A stretch of DNA of 12,560 nucleotides from Patescibacteria group bacterium. GTDB taxonomy: Bacteria > Patescibacteriota > Minisyncoccia > Phycocordibacterales > UBA1006. The stretch spans positions 1-12,560 of the forward strand of contig JAGQMP010000031.1 of NCBI GenBank assembly GCA_020428585.1, written 5' to 3'. Below, in pieces: positions 1-6,253 of the stretch. The stretch's first letter is position 1, and every line of letters begins with the position of its first letter. The notes under the pieces were generated by a model. It searched no databases. It was not told the DNA's origin and worked only from the letters and a program-made list of their open reading frames with translations. The position numbers and the translations under genes are program-made.

Positions 1-1129
1 GTTTATAGATACGCGGCACGCGGTACGAAATCTGGCATAAGAGTTCATAGATGCTGGTATCGCTCCACCGCGCGATGTCGAAAAAGGTAATCGCGCGGGA
101 CGGTGACGAACCGACCAAAATCACCTCGTCCCCTTTGTAGGCTTCCCCATCAGGACCAAGGTTAATCATCATCTGGTCCATGCACACCCGACCCGCGATA
201 GGATACATGGTGTCGCGAATAATTACCTTGCCCTTTGGGCCCATGGCGCGCTGGTACCCGTCGGCGTAACCGACGGGCAAGGTCGCGATGCGCGTTCCCT
301 TATCCGCAGTGAATCGGTGACCATAGCCAACGCCCGTACCCGCCTCGATATATTTAAAGTAGACGACCTCGGTCTTCCACGACATCGCGGGTGTTAGTGT
401 TACACCCTCGGGAACCTCGATACCTTCAAACAATCCGTACAAGATCATCCCCGCCCGCACCATATCGAAGTGTGAATCAGTATGAAATAAGATACCGCCC
501 GAATTCGCGAGGTGTTTAATCGAAAACTCATACCCCGCCTGGCGAAAGGTTTCAATCACTTGTTTGAATCGATCAATCTGAATGTGGGTGAAATTATCTT
601 CTTCATCGCTCTTGGCAAAGTGCGAATACAACCCTTCGAAATCGGTGTGCTGACACCTTTCCATCACGGGCATGAATTTTTCGACCCGCTGCCAGTTCAC
701 GCCGATGCGACCCATGCCGGTGTCGACCTTCAGGTGTACGATGGCGCGTTTGCCAAAAACCTCGGCCGCGCGATCAATGGCCTCTAATTTCTCGTCAGAG
801 GGTGCCGTGATGGTCAGGTCGTACTGTATACAGACCGGAATCTGTTTATCGGCAATGGCAGATAATACCAAGATCGGCACGGTGATCCCCGCGCGACGCA
901 ATTCGACCCCCTCTTCGGGAATGGCGACACCCAGGTAATCAACGCCCAAAGACTGGAACAAGTGTGCCATCGGTATTGCCCCGTGACCGTAGGCGTTCCC
1001 CTTTACCACCGCGAGAATTTTTTGGTCAGGTGCAAGCTTTCGAACCTGTGCCAAATTATGACGCACGGCATTCATATCAACCTCGACAAAAGTCGGCCGA
1101 GTGAGCAGTTCTTGGTGAATATTGAACAT
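1..1129 (-). CDS. alr: Alanine racemase (3' end cut by window edge)
   Basis: PLP-dependent enzyme that interconverts L- and D-alanine for peptidoglycan in the cytoplasm. Reading the minus strand from the ATG at 1129 gives 376 residues with no stop before the window edge. The PLP-lysine motif AVVKGNAYGHG is at residues 40-50 (Lys43). The DTGMGRIG block is at 136-143, HLANSGG at 206-212, the catalytic-tyrosine region GTGVGYGHRF at 264-273 (Tyr269) and CMDQ at 316-319. The sequence ends in VPRIYK, where members of this 360-390 residue family normally finish, so only a few codons are missing. The start is set by an extended -10 (TGcTACAAT) whose last base is exactly 6 nt before the ATG. There is no Shine-Dalgarno sequence, so translation is probably leaderless. 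Family identity is firm. Confidence 0.96.
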   Translation of the reverse strand, partial: MFNIHQELLTRPTFVEVDMNAVRHNLAQVRKLAPDQKILAVVKGNAYGHGAIPMAHLFQSLGVDYLGVAIPEEGVELRRAGITVPILVLSAIADKQIPVCIQYDLTITAPSDEKLEAIDRAAEVFGKRAIVHLKVDTGMGRIGVNWQRVEKFMPVMERCQHTDFEGLYSHFAKSDEEDNFTHIQIDRFKQVIETFRQAGYEFSIKHLANSGGILFHTDSHFDMVRAGMILYGLFEGIEVPEGVTLTPAMSWKTEVVYFKYIEAGTGVGYGHRFTADKGTRIATLPVGYADGYQRAMGPKGKVIIRDTMYPIAGRVCMDQMMINLGPDGEAYKGDEVILVGSSPSRAITFFDIARWSDTSIYELLCQISYRVPRIYK

Positions 1130-1144
1130 AACTAAATTGTAGCA
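1130..1144 (-). promoter_or_regulatory. alr promoter, extended -10
   Basis: Minus-strand TGcTACAAT, with the hexamer at 1141-1136, ends 6 nt before the alr ATG. The upstream bases are the T-run of the preceding terminator, so terminator and promoter abut. No good -35 is visible, which fits an extended -10 promoter. Confidence 0.6.
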
Positions 1145-1145
1145 A

Positions 1146-1169
1146 AAAAGCCGCACAAGAGCGGCTTTT
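1146..1169 (-). terminator. Rho-independent terminator of the DoxX operon
   Basis: A 9-bp perfect stem (1146-1154 with 1161-1169, GCCGC core) and a 6-nt loop. On the minus strand it is followed by a T-run. It lies 19 nt after the DoxX-family stop codon and directly before the alr -10 box. Confidence 0.85.
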
Positions 1170-1187
1170 CAAGAACTAATTTTTGAT

Positions 1188-2180
1188 TTAATTCCACTTG
1201 TGCATAGGGTGCGGTTTGTCGATTCCCCACGGGCCAACGCCGAGGATAAACACGGCGGACAGGGTCCCGAACAAGGTCACGTGCGAGGTGACGTCTTCGC
1301 CGAAATAGAAGAATGACATCGACAGGATGATCAGCGCGGCGACCGATGCGATGCGCGTCTTCCAACCCACAATCAACATCACACCAACGGCCAATTCAAT
1401 GATCCCGGCTGCAAAGGTCCACATCATCGCCGATACCGGAATAACATCTACCAGTGCGGTGTTCTCGGCCACCAGGGCCGCCAGGTGCGGGGTCAGAATC
1501 TTCTCGACGATGGCGAGGTACGCCATGCCGACGCCAATCCCGATTCGCAACACTGCCGGCAAATACCGACGCCACCGTCGTATGTGCAAGATATCCGGCA
1601 CCCCGATAATATCGTCAACACCCGGCCTTCGCGAATCGAGGATGAATAGTGAAATGATCAATGCCAAAATATCGAATGATCCGATCAAATAAGGATCTTG
1701 GGCGAGCGCAAAGAGGAACAAGCAAAAGGCCACGACGGCCGAAAACTCGACCAAGAATCCAGCCATCAGAAAGAATCCAATCACCAATTGCACCAAATAC
1801 ATCCACGCGTAGGGTGTATCAAGCACCGGTGAAATCAAAAATCCATCGGTCGCTCCGCCGATCAAAATGATTCCCAAGGACAGCCTGGTAATCCACGGGA
1901 TGAAGGGTCGGTACGATTCCCCTACGTAGGCCATGTGATCCGCCCACCGGTGGAACAATTGGTTCTTGTTCAAGAACCAATAGAGAAATACCACGATAAC
2001 CAAGGTCGCGATCACCATGGCGAGGTATTTCGGCTCGGCCAAGGGCGAGAAAAATGCTGCAAAATCACGGCCACTGAACATGGCTTGCTCTCCGTCGGTA
2101 GCAAGATATCGAACGTGCGCACTCGCAAAACGTGGCACAGCAGCAATAATGGTTAAAAGGGATAGAAAGAGATACTTCAT
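1188..2180 (-). CDS. DoxX-family integral membrane protein with signal peptide
   Basis: A 330-residue polytopic membrane protein. Residues 1-21 form a signal peptide ending ASA, so predicted cleavage leaves His22 as the mature N-terminus (HVRYLA). Hydrophobic segments follow at about 52-70, 98-116, 126-158, 165-181, 207-225, 251-272, 277-293 and 300-318. The region 207-315, including VEKILTPH, GIIELAVGVMLIVGW and a conserved-looking EDVTSHVTLFGTLSAV stretch, is typical of DoxX/SURF4-like four-helix domains. The function of such proteins is poorly defined; links to redox or metal handling are known for relatives only. The gene is second in an operon, 12 nt after the His-rich membrane-anchored protein, without a Shine-Dalgarno sequence. 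The family call is fairly sure and the substrate unknown. Confidence 0.75.
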   Translation of the reverse strand: MKYLFLSLLTIIAAVPRFASAHVRYLATDGEQAMFSGRDFAAFFSPLAEPKYLAMVIATLVIVVFLYWFLNKNQLFHRWADHMAYVGESYRPFIPWITRLSLGIILIGGATDGFLISPVLDTPYAWMYLVQLVIGFFLMAGFLVEFSAVVAFCLFLFALAQDPYLIGSFDILALIISLFILDSRRPGVDDIIGVPDILHIRRWRRYLPAVLRIGIGVGMAYLAIVEKILTPHLAALVAENTALVDVIPVSAMMWTFAAGIIELAVGVMLIVGWKTRIASVAALIILSMSFFYFGEDVTSHVTLFGTLSAVFILGVGPWGIDKPHPMHKWN

Positions 2181-2192
2181 AAATCGTAGGAA

Positions 2193-2678
2193 TTAATTCA
2201 TCAGCTGATAATCAAGGGTAATGACGTCTTCAATCGTTACCCCCTGGTTAGACCATTCGCGGTGGTCATTCGCGTTCAAGGTGACCTGAACCAGATTTTC
2301 ACCCGGGACCATGTGGTAGCCATCTAACTGGAACCACGGTCCGTAGAGGCGGGCGACTTTCTCACCGTTTACGTACAGATGTGCGTGGCCAGTATTCGGC
2401 ATCGGTGCCTGGTTCACTGATGCAGGGTCAAAGGTGTAATTTTCTGTGTCCAGGTAGAGGTTATACCCGCTTACGGTATCTGGGGTAGCGACCACCGATA
2501 GAGCTGGTATGGGAAGATTTGGGTCAACATCAATCTGTTCATGTGCCGGGTGACTTCCATGGGTAAGGTGGTCAACTGATGGATCTATCATCGGTCTTTG
2601 ATCTAAACCTAGAAAAACTAGGTAACCAACCGCCAATCCAAGTAGAAAATACATAGTCTGTGGAATATATCGTTTCAC
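2193..2678 (-). CDS. Membrane-anchored His-rich extracytoplasmic protein of unknown function
   Basis: A 161-residue protein if started at the GTG at 2678, which lies exactly 6 nt after a minus-strand TATACT box. A longer frame from 2747 would run through its own promoter and is less likely. Residues 8-24 form one membrane anchor (Nin, Cout expected). A His/Asp-rich linker follows at 34-51 (DHLTHGSHPAHEQ). A small beta-type domain at about 60-160 contains GHAHLYVNGEKVARLYGPWF at 97-116 and YHMVPGENLVQVTLN at 121-135. I have a general impression of similar HLY-NGEKVARLYGPW domains in envelope proteins of unknown function, but cannot name a family. The clustered histidines suggest metal binding, which is inference. 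It is the first gene of the operon with the DoxX-family protein. Confidence 0.7.
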   Translation of the reverse strand: MKRYIPQTMYFLLGLAVGYLVFLGLDQRPMIDPSVDHLTHGSHPAHEQIDVDPNLPIPALSVVATPDTVSGYNLYLDTENYTFDPASVNQAPMPNTGHAHLYVNGEKVARLYGPWFQLDGYHMVPGENLVQVTLNANDHREWSNQGVTIEDVITLDYQLMN

Positions 2679-2684
2679 AATGAC

Positions 2685-2690
2685 AGTATA
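2685..2690 (-). promoter_or_regulatory. -10 box of the His-rich/DoxX operon
   Basis: Minus-strand TATACT followed by 6 nt (GTCATT) and a GTG start at 2678, the leaderless arrangement seen elsewhere in the window. The -35 region is covered by the 2698-2715 dyad. Confidence 0.55.
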
Positions 2691-2697
2691 CTCTGGT

Positions 2698-2715
2698 ACG
2701 TGAAAATATTCACGT
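2698..2715. promoter_or_regulatory. 18-bp dyad between divergent promoters (candidate operator)
   Basis: Perfect 7-bp inverted repeat ACGTGAA-N4-TTCACGT. It lies between the minus-strand -10 of the DoxX operon (2685-2690) and the plus-strand extended -10 upstream of the cupin gene (2715-2723), covering the spacer or -35 zone of both. The position suggests one regulator controlling both transcripts. No regulator gene is adjacent. Confidence 0.5.
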
Positions 2716-2723
2716 GATACAAT
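2715..2723 (+). promoter_or_regulatory. Extended -10 upstream of the cupin gene
   Basis: TGaTACAAT on the plus strand. Transcription would begin near 2730, giving a leader of about 28 nt before the cupin ATG at 2758. Confidence 0.45.
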
Positions 2724-2757
2724 GGGGCTATTACCAAGCCTAAGCAATCACAGAAAT

Positions 2758-3162
2758 ATGAAAAAAGGATTGATTACCAATATTGAACAGGATACCCTCG
2801 GGAATGATAATTTTAGAAAGGTTCTCTACACCGGCGCGCATTCGCAGCTGGTGGTCATGAGCCTCAACCCGGGCGAAGACATCGGCAAAGAGGTGCACAA
2901 AAACAACGATCAATTCATCAGGATTGAATCAGGAACGGGTGTTGCCTTTATCGACGGCGTTGAAACTCCGGTTGCAGACGATTTCGCAATCGTGATCCCG
3001 GCAGGTGCTGAACATAATGTCACCAACACCGGCGACACGCCGATGAAGCTGTACACGGTTTACGGACCAGCCGAACACAGAAACGGTGTGGTACACGCTA
3101 CCAAGTCCGATGCCGAGGCACACCATGATGCTGACCACTTTGATGGCGTAACGAGTGAGTAA
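2758..3162 (+). CDS. Single-domain cupin protein
   Basis: A 134-residue cytosolic protein with one cupin_2 beta-barrel. Motif 1 is around residues 39-61 (PGEDIGKEVHKNNDQFIRIESGTG) and motif 2 is PAGAEHNVTNTG at 81-92. The first motif has a lone His47 with Asp51/Gln52 in place of the usual HxH and Glu, while His86 of motif 2 is kept, so the metal site is atypical. The C-terminus (EAHHDADHFDG, 120-130) is His/Asp rich. The ATG at 2758 is preferred because an upstream in-frame ATG at 2722 overlaps the -10 box. There is no Shine-Dalgarno sequence. The gene is divergent from the DoxX operon over a shared dyad and is followed by a strong terminator. The substrate cannot be told from sequence; the fold call is firm. 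Confidence 0.87.
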   Translation: MKKGLITNIEQDTLGNDNFRKVLYTGAHSQLVVMSLNPGEDIGKEVHKNNDQFIRIESGTGVAFIDGVETPVADDFAIVIPAGAEHNVTNTGDTPMKLYTVYGPAEHRNGVVHATKSDAEAHHDADHFDGVTSE

Positions 3163-3164
3163 AG

Positions 3165-3191
3165 AAAATCCCAAGCATTGCTTGGGATTTT
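3165..3191. terminator. Bidirectional terminator between convergent genes
   Basis: A 12-bp perfect stem (3165-3176 with 3180-3191, CCCAAGC core) with a 3-nt loop and T-runs on both strands. It begins 2 nt after the cupin stop and lies 7 nt past the stop of the opposing 333-aa gene. Confidence 0.88.
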
Positions 3192-3198
3192 AGGATGC

Positions 3199-4200
3199 TC
3201 AAAAAAACAACTTTTGTTTTTGATCATTCAGAAACTGCTTAAAGGACATGCCCTTCAAGCGGTCGGGATTTTTGGCCAAATCTCTGAGGTAATCCTCAAT
3301 AACCTTTGGGTGAACGCCTTTATCAAGACACTGTTGGTAATTCAACGGAATGACGTAACCGTCGGATTTCCGTTTCATCTTTCCGTCTTGAAGGAAAGAA
3401 AGCACACCGGTCTCCGAACTCTTGATATCGACGTAAATTTTTACCGGACCAAGAAAAGTAAAGCGAAAATCACCGTAACCTAAAGATTCTTCCTTTTCTG
3501 TTGTTTTTTCAACAATGAGGAAATCTGAATATTTCTGCCTCTTGGCAAAAGCTTCAGTGAATTTCTTTTCAAGGAGAAATCCTTTCCGGTGAGTCTGTAC
3601 CCAATCAATAAGTTCTTCTCTCAATTCTCGCGACTTTGTTGTAGAAAACAAAGTCAAATGCCGGATAAGTTTTCCATCCGATTGACGTCGATCGAGCTTC
3701 TTGGATTTGGTTATGTGCGGACTCAAGAAACTAGGAACAACAAGAAGCGTCTGCGGTAAATCTGACAACTTCAACGTGTAAGCCAGTTGGTAGTTCTTAC
3801 TAGGAACCCGTTGGTAACTGCGAAGGAGGCCCGTGTACACCAGTTCGGATAAAACTTCCAAAAAGGTTTGATAGCCAGCCTGACAATCTGTCACCCAGCG
3901 TCTTATCTTCTCTTTAAGGAGGACGCCGTCCGCGGAAGAAAACAGAATCCCGTAATCAACGAATACGATTCCTATCTTGCCTTCCTTCAAGGTAAATTTG
4001 TGGGCATGACTGACGTGGAAACGCGGGATAAGGACAAGGTTTTTTTCAAATTCAGGAATACTGAATTGGTAACGTGTAAATTCTCCTCGTTTACCAGTTC
4101 CTTGCCACCCCCTAATGAAACCCTCTTTTTTGAGATCATCAAGCAAAGCAGCGAGGGTCTCCCGAAACTTCTGTTGGTAACTATGATATTTATTTTCCAT
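3199..4200 (-). CDS. Unrecognised 333-aa protein with internally repeated units
   Basis: I do not recognise the family. The soluble, Lys-rich protein seems built of related units. Unit 1 (about 17-105) has NLVLIPRF at 54-61, YGILFSS at 83-89 and LKEKIRRWV at 95-103. Unit 2 (about 117-203) has TLLVVPSF at 151-158, LTLFSTT at 182-188 and LREELIDWV at 193-201. A weaker third stretch (about 211-300) has DFLIVEK and KIYVDIKSS at 254-262. The D-I-K triad in the last resembles the (D/E)xK half of PD-(D/E)xK nucleases, but this alone is weak. It is the last gene of the A+T-rich block and has its own promoter (TTGACA at 4253-4248, N16, TAATAT at 4231-4226) with a leader of about 20 nt, unlike the leaderless neighbours. 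It ends with TGA at 3199. Confidence 0.8.
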   Translation of the reverse strand: MENKYHSYQQKFRETLAALLDDLKKEGFIRGWQGTGKRGEFTRYQFSIPEFEKNLVLIPRFHVSHAHKFTLKEGKIGIVFVDYGILFSSADGVLLKEKIRRWVTDCQAGYQTFLEVLSELVYTGLLRSYQRVPSKNYQLAYTLKLSDLPQTLLVVPSFLSPHITKSKKLDRRQSDGKLIRHLTLFSTTKSRELREELIDWVQTHRKGFLLEKKFTEAFAKRQKYSDFLIVEKTTEKEESLGYGDFRFTFLGPVKIYVDIKSSETGVLSFLQDGKMKRKSDGYVIPLNYQQCLDKGVHPKVIEDYLRDLAKNPDRLKGMSFKQFLNDQKQKLFF

Positions 4201-4225
4201 GTTATAAGGTATTTGTTCGATTTAT

Positions 4226-4267
4226 ATATTACACTATATCAATGTAATGTCAATACATACAATGTAA
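4226..4267 (-). promoter_or_regulatory. Promoter of the 333-aa gene with TTACAYT half-sites
   Basis: Minus-strand TTGACA (4253-4248), 16-bp spacer, TAATAT (4231-4226). Three copies of TTACAYT surround it: plus strand 4229-4235, minus strand 4247-4241 and minus strand 4267-4261. The first two form an imperfect dyad filling the spacer, as expected for an operator. This is a prediction only. Confidence 0.5.
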
Positions 4268-4338
4268 AACAAAAAACGGAGCTCTTACCCCGTCCATCGT
4301 CAATAGAGATCCTTTGAGAAGTGCATGAAAAAATATCA

Positions 4339-4698
4339 TCATTCAAAAGGAAATCCGGTCGCCTTGACCGTATCTAAAATCAGCTGTTGGTTCGGTTCAT
4401 AACCGCGGCCGTTTATAATCTGGACGTATATTTGCACGTCATCACCCTTCTCGCGCATGAAAACGGCCAAAGCTCCCTGAGGACGTTCAGTGTCTCCGCA
4501 TAACACCGTTTGGATCATACCCTTCAGCCGTGATGGAATGCTTGCATCAGAAGGTTCAAGTTCTTGAAAAATCTTTTCTAAACACTGTCGTATGCTAGGT
4601 TCATTATCTTTCCGCAAGGTGATAGTGTAAAGATCTTTTAGTTTTTCTATGTGACCACCACCGCTTGACTCGAGATTAAAATGCATGCCTTCTTCCAT
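4339..4698 (-). CDS. Unrecognised 119-aa protein
   Basis: A small soluble protein with no family I recognise. There is a Gly-rich turn at 12-15, an alternating hydrophobic stretch DLYTITLR at 22-29, a predicted helix at 34-48, and a beta-like segment GDDVQIYVQIINGRGY at 85-100, so a compact alpha/beta domain is likely. There is no signal peptide or membrane segment. The start at 4698 is supported by a minus-strand TATACT at 4710-4705, placed exactly 6 nt before the ATG (leaderless). It lies between the Fic-like gene and the 333-aa gene on the same strand, with gaps of 138-162 nt on each side, so co-transcription is not assured. I see no strong terminator behind it. Confidence 0.7.
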   Translation of the reverse strand: MEEGMHFNLESSGGGHIEKLKDLYTITLRKDNEPSIRQCLEKIFQELEPSDASIPSRLKGMIQTVLCGDTERPQGALAVFMREKGDDVQIYVQIINGRGYEPNQQLILDTVKATGFPFE

Positions 4699-4752
4699 GT
4701 TCGAAGTATACCCCTTTGTGAAGAGGATTAAAATCTGAGTAACGTCGTGGAG

Positions 4753-4774
4753 CCTGCCTGCCGGGATAGGCAGG
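4753..4774. repeat. Short G+C-rich inverted repeat (CCTGCCT/AGGCAGG)
   Basis: A 7-bp inverted repeat with an 8-nt spacer in the 162-nt gap downstream of the Fic-like gene. Its base composition contrasts with the A+T-rich surroundings. It could be a dispersed palindromic repeat or a weak hairpin; there is no T-run after it. Confidence 0.35.
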
Positions 4775-4860
4775 GAAGTCAGAACTATATTTGAGCAAAG
4801 AAATGATGCTACGATTTATATTCCTGCGTCTTACTTTTCTGGTAATTTCACCATTTCTTC

Positions 4861-5919
4861 TTATAGTGAGTAGTTTTTAGTCGAGAATAAATACTGTCCA
4901 ATAAAAATTTCTTTCACGGCGACAACTGATTGAGTTTCATAGAATGCCAGCATTGCCTCACGGTAATCTTCTTCATCAACACTACGATATGATAGTGGTG
5001 CGTATCCATATGCTAATAGAATTGCATTGGTAATAAATCGTGCGATACGCTTATTTCCATCTTCAAAGGTTTGTAGGTAACTCAATCCAATCAAAGCAAG
5101 CAGTGCCTTGTCATACGATGTTTCAAGTACTTCGATTCTTTTACAAAGACTGTCAACGGCTTCAATAATTTGATAGCTGTTATCCAATGGTAGGTAATTA
5201 GACCCCGTGATACCCACTCTCCCAGTTCGGGGTTCCGATGAGATATTCAAATCTTGTACCAGAATCTTGTGGATTTCTTGTATCTTTTTAAATGAAAGAT
5301 TTTCTCTAAAAGAGTCCCTATGTTCCAAAATATACTCAAAAGCTTTCTTGTGATTCAAAATCATTGTTGCTTCTTCGTCGGTGTTCTTTTCTGATTTAAT
5401 ACCATCACGAATTAATCGTTCGGTATCAAGGAGGGTGTAGGTATTTCCCTCAATACGCGATGATTTCCACGATAATTCAATAACGAAGCGTTCAAGTTCC
5501 TTTTTATGCAAAGTCTCTGATACTGATTTTGTATTTTCGAGATAATCTCTATGTGTTTCTTCAAGCTCTTCAATCTCTTTTTGTGAGAAGACAGTATTTG
5601 GATATTCATCAAAAAAATCAAAATTGTAATGATTCTCTGTAAAACGCTTATCGGTTTCAATCTCGCTATATTTTTCAATATCAATGATGGTGTTGATACG
5701 ACCAAGAGTTGAGATAGTGTACTTTGTCCCAGCACCAGCTCCTTCTCGAATCAAATATCCATATTCAAAAAGCTCACCAAGGTCACGCTTGATGGTTACC
5801 AGTGAAGTATCAGTTTCAAGACCATCAAAAATCTCTGATGAAGAAAGAGATTTCTGCGCGAAGACACACAGTCGCAAGATTTTTTGCTGTCTTTTATTTA
5901 CTTGAATCGTATCATTCAT
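4861..5919 (-). CDS. Winged-helix/Fic-domain protein lacking the catalytic His
   Basis: A 352-residue protein, taking the second ATG at 5919, 8 nt after the -10 box. An ATG at 5937 would lie between the -35 and -10. Residues 8-75 look like an N-terminal winged helix (QQKILRLCV, SSSEIFDGL, TIKRDLGEL, GAGTKYTIS). Residues 145-345 form a Fic domain. The inhibitory-helix motif SSRIEGN is at 153-159 and TGRVGITGSNYLP at 232-244. The active-site loop reads LQTFEDGNKR at 282-291. Canonical Fic enzymes have H-P-F-x-(D/E)-G-N-(G/K)-R; here the catalytic His is Gln283 and Pro is Thr284, while the anion-binding DGNKR is kept. AMP transfer by the usual mechanism is therefore doubtful, and a nucleotide-sensing regulator is possible. 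Its promoter contains four copies of a 9-bp motif, suggesting autoregulation. Confidence 0.88.
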   Translation of the reverse strand: MNDTIQVNKRQQKILRLCVFAQKSLSSSEIFDGLETDTSLVTIKRDLGELFEYGYLIREGAGAGTKYTISTLGRINTIIDIEKYSEIETDKRFTENHYNFDFFDEYPNTVFSQKEIEELEETHRDYLENTKSVSETLHKKELERFVIELSWKSSRIEGNTYTLLDTERLIRDGIKSEKNTDEEATMILNHKKAFEYILEHRDSFRENLSFKKIQEIHKILVQDLNISSEPRTGRVGITGSNYLPLDNSYQIIEAVDSLCKRIEVLETSYDKALLALIGLSYLQTFEDGNKRIARFITNAILLAYGYAPLSYRSVDEEDYREAMLAFYETQSVVAVKEIFIGQYLFSTKNYSL

Positions 5920-5970
5920 ATATGAAAATCGTATCATTTTGATACGATTTTGTAAAGTATTTGATACGAT
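5906..5970. promoter_or_regulatory. Four-copy symmetric ATCGTATCA operator array over the fic promoter
   Basis: ATCGTATCA occurs at 5906-5914 and 5928-5936 on the plus strand, and its reverse complement at 5940-5948 and 5962-5970. Centre spacings are 22, 12 and 22 bp, so the array is symmetric about 5938. It overlaps a minus-strand promoter: TTTACA (5956-5951), 17-bp spacer, extended -10 TGaTACGAT (hexamer 5933-5928). The outermost copy lies inside the fic coding start. The arrangement is what a dimeric or tetrameric autorepressor would bind. Confidence 0.75.
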
Positions 5971-5999
5971 ATAGGTTTACTCACTAAGATATCCGAACC

Positions 6000-6028
6000 A
6001 AAAAGACCTTACAGAATAAGGTCTTTTT
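6000..6028. terminator. Hairpin terminator between fic and tRNA-His
   Basis: A 12-bp perfect stem (6000-6011 with 6017-6028), 5-nt loop, and T5 on both strands. On the minus strand it would stop transcripts running from the tRNA-His side before they reach the fic promoter. Confidence 0.75.
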
Positions 6029-6041
6029 GGGTGTTTTGGAA

Positions 6042-6063
6042 TTTGGGTGACTATCGGGAATCG
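6042..6063. repeat. Direct repeat of the tRNA-His 3' end, copy 1 (att-like)
   Basis: A 22-bp identical copy of 6250-6271, which covers the acceptor strand and T-stem end of tRNA-His. The copy has no tRNA body. An imperfect inverted copy of the T-arm part (CGATTCCGATAG, one C missing) lies at 6188-6199. This could be an attachment-site duplicate or a tRNA remnant. Confidence 0.6.
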
Positions 6064-6087
6064 GTCACCCTCATGGATTCTCGTTTC

Positions 6088-6111
6088 CCCCTCCCCTCGC
6101 GAGGGGAGGGG
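6088..6111. repeat. 24-bp perfect G+C-rich palindrome
   Basis: CCCCTCCCCTCG followed by its exact reverse complement, with no spacer. It sits in the non-coding stretch between the two tRNA-end copies, where two more short inverted repeats are seen (6045-6051 with 6064-6070; 6150-6155 with 6162-6167). No convincing gene is visible in 5938-6253, so this stretch looks like repeat or element-remnant DNA. Confidence 0.6.
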
Positions 6112-6213
6112 TCACTGCGATCTCATTCGCTCGACCCCGCCGGTCGCTACCGAGGCTTACACCTCGGGCTTCGCAGCTCCCTCTTTTCGATTCCGATAGC
6201 TACCTCAAAAACA

Positions 6214-6242
6214 AAAGCCCCGAACACCTTGTGTTCTAGGAC
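6214..6242 (-). terminator. Possible tRNA-His terminator
   Basis: On the minus strand a GAACAC-AAG-GTGTTC stem (6236-6222) is followed by GGGG and a T-rich run (TTTTGTTTTT). The T-run is offset from the stem, so the call is tentative. Confidence 0.4.
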
Positions 6243-6253
6243 TAATGTTTTTG

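Noticed and set aside
2679..2747. Longer start for the His-rich membrane protein
   Set aside because: It would run through its own -10 box and the dyad; the GTG at 2678 places the hydrophobic anchor at the N-terminus.
3868..4317. 149-codon plus-strand frame
   Set aside because: It is antisense to the 333-aa gene and runs across its promoter; no start signal supports it.
5920..5937. Longer start for the Fic-like gene (ATG at 5937)
   Set aside because: This ATG sits between the -35 and -10 of the promoter, so it would not be in the mRNA; the ATG at 5919 is 8 nt after the -10.
5906..5970. CRISPR-like array
   Set aside because: The repeats are only 9 bp, in both orientations, with a few bases between; this is an operator pattern. 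No other CRISPR array is seen in the window.
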